A stretch of 34,700 nucleotides of DNA. It comes from Chloroflexota bacterium (GTDB lineage Bacteria > Chloroflexota > Anaerolineae > CG2-30-64-16). Location: assembly GCA_029555885.1 (NCBI GenBank), contig JAKPQT010000421.1, forward strand, positions 1 to 34,700, written 5' to 3'. Below the pieces are notes generated by a model. That model was not told the DNA's origin. It saw only the letters and a program-made list of their open reading frames with translations, and searched no databases. Positions within the stretch are counted from its first letter, which is position 1. Every line of letters begins with the position of its first letter. Shown in pieces: positions 33,967 to 34,700 of this stretch. The position numbers and the translations under genes were made by a program.

Positions 33967-34700
33967 ATGCCAGAACTCGAACATATCCTCGGCTGCCAGT
34001 GCTGCCTGGGCGAAGGCCCCCTGTGGCATGTGGCAGAACAGGCACTTTACTGGGTCGATATCGAAGGCCACCGCGTCCACCGGCTGAAGCCTGCAACGAT
34101 GCAGCACGAAACCTTCGACACTGATGTCGCGATCACGGCGCTTGGGCTGCGGCAGGGCGGCGGATTCGTGGTCGCCACGGCCGCCGGCCTGGGGACGTGG
34201 CAGCCCGAGACCACGCAGGTCGTCATCACACACAACGTCGAGCCCGACCTGCCCGACAACCGCTTCAACGACGGCGCGGTGGACCCCGGCGGACGATTCT
34301 GGGCCGGCACCATGTACACCGGCCCCGGCGAGTCCATCTTTCAGGGTGCCCTCTATCGGCTGGCCCCCGATGGCCGGGTCCACACGATGCGCCGGGAGGT
34401 GGGCGTGTCGAACGGCCTCGGCTGGAGCCCCGATCGCAAGACGATGTACTACACCGACTCGCCCCGCCACGTCATCTACGCGTACGACTATGACGCAGCG
34501 ACGGGCGCACTTGCCAACGAGCGGGTGTTCGTGCAGGTGCCCGAAGAAGAGGGTTTCCCCGACGGACTGGCGGTGGACAGCGAAGGCTTCGTCTGGAGTG
34601 CCCGCTGGGAGGGGTGGCGGATCGTCCGCCACGACCCGACCGGCCGCGTGGAGCGCGAGGTGCGTCTCCCTGTCGCCGCGGTGACGAGCTGCGCGTTCGG
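33967..34700 (+). CDS. SMP-30/gluconolactonase-family protein, 3' end missing
   Basis: The gene runs off the right edge; 244 codons are visible. It starts MPELEHILGCQCCLGEGPLW, with the Glu of GEGPLW as metal ligand. Family motifs follow: ALYWVDIEG, NRFNDGAVDPGGRFWAGTMY with Asn-Asp, VSNGLGWSPDRKTMYYTDSP with the metal-binding Asn, and EEEGFPDGLAVDSEGFVWSA with the catalytic Asp. These are Ca2+- or Zn2+-dependent lactonases of a six-bladed propeller that open sugar lactones such as gluconolactone. GAGAGGT lies four bases before the ATG, and a consensus extended -10 is just upstream. No signal peptide is seen. The exact lactone is not known. Confidence 0.92.
   Translation, partial: MPELEHILGCQCCLGEGPLWHVAEQALYWVDIEGHRVHRLKPATMQHETFDTDVAITALGLRQGGGFVVATAAGLGTWQPETTQVVITHNVEPDLPDNRFNDGAVDPGGRFWAGTMYTGPGESIFQGALYRLAPDGRVHTMRREVGVSNGLGWSPDRKTMYYTDSPRHVIYAYDYDAATGALANERVFVQVPEEEGFPDGLAVDSEGFVWSARWEGWRIVRHDPTGRVEREVRLPVAAVTSCAF

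Overview
The window looks like a chromosomal segment of a GC-rich (low-to-mid 60s % by eye) Chloroflexota bacterium, probably Anaerolineae-like. This is inferred from Thr/Pro-rich SH3b lipoproteins, extended -10 promoters, citramalate-based isoleucine synthesis in an ilv/leu operon, and gaps filled with palindromic short-unit arrays. No sequence search was possible. I saw no rRNA, tRNA, CRISPR array, transposase or phage gene.

Left part (1-13,087): the 3' end of an AspC/TyrB-type aminotransferase converges on a long minus-strand branched-chain amino-acid operon. In transcription order it reads promoter (about 13,087), leader peptide and attenuator, ilvB, ilvN, ilvC, leuA, leuC, leuD, cimA, leuB, ilvD. 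It covers valine and leucine synthesis up to the 2-oxo acids. CimA supplies 2-oxobutyrate from pyruvate and acetyl-CoA, so isoleucine needs no threonine deaminase. The final aminotransferase (ilvE) is not in the window. Upstream of ilvB is a complete attenuator that is easily missed: a 27-codon leader peptide with 13 Leu/Val/Ile codons, a 16-bp perfect antiterminator and a strong intrinsic terminator.

Middle part (13,251-18,916, plus strand): deoC, a YghZ-like aldo/keto reductase, a GH140-like glycosidase, a RibD-C-like reductase, a phosphoribosyltransferase and rlmN with an unusual insertion. The genes are closely spaced and may be co-transcribed. A minus-strand block follows (25,628-18,995): three tandem SH3b lipoproteins and a large GT-C membrane glycosyltransferase.

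Right part (25,931-31,976, plus strand): an HTH-PocR regulator, a metallophosphoesterase, a sulfide:quinone oxidoreductase-like flavoprotein, a DUF1641 protein, a TusE/DsrC-like protein and a DsrE2-like protein, which together look like a sulfide/persulfide handling module. An anSME-like radical SAM protein with a SEC-C tail follows from its own promoter. The window ends with a divergent pair: an alpha/beta-hydrolase lipoprotein (minus) and an SMP-30/gluconolactonase gene (plus, cut by the window edge).

Nearly every intergenic gap holds a hairpin or a palindromic array of 7-10-bp units. Many begin exactly at the stop codon of the upstream gene, and some repeat fragments are translated inside or at the ends of proteins.
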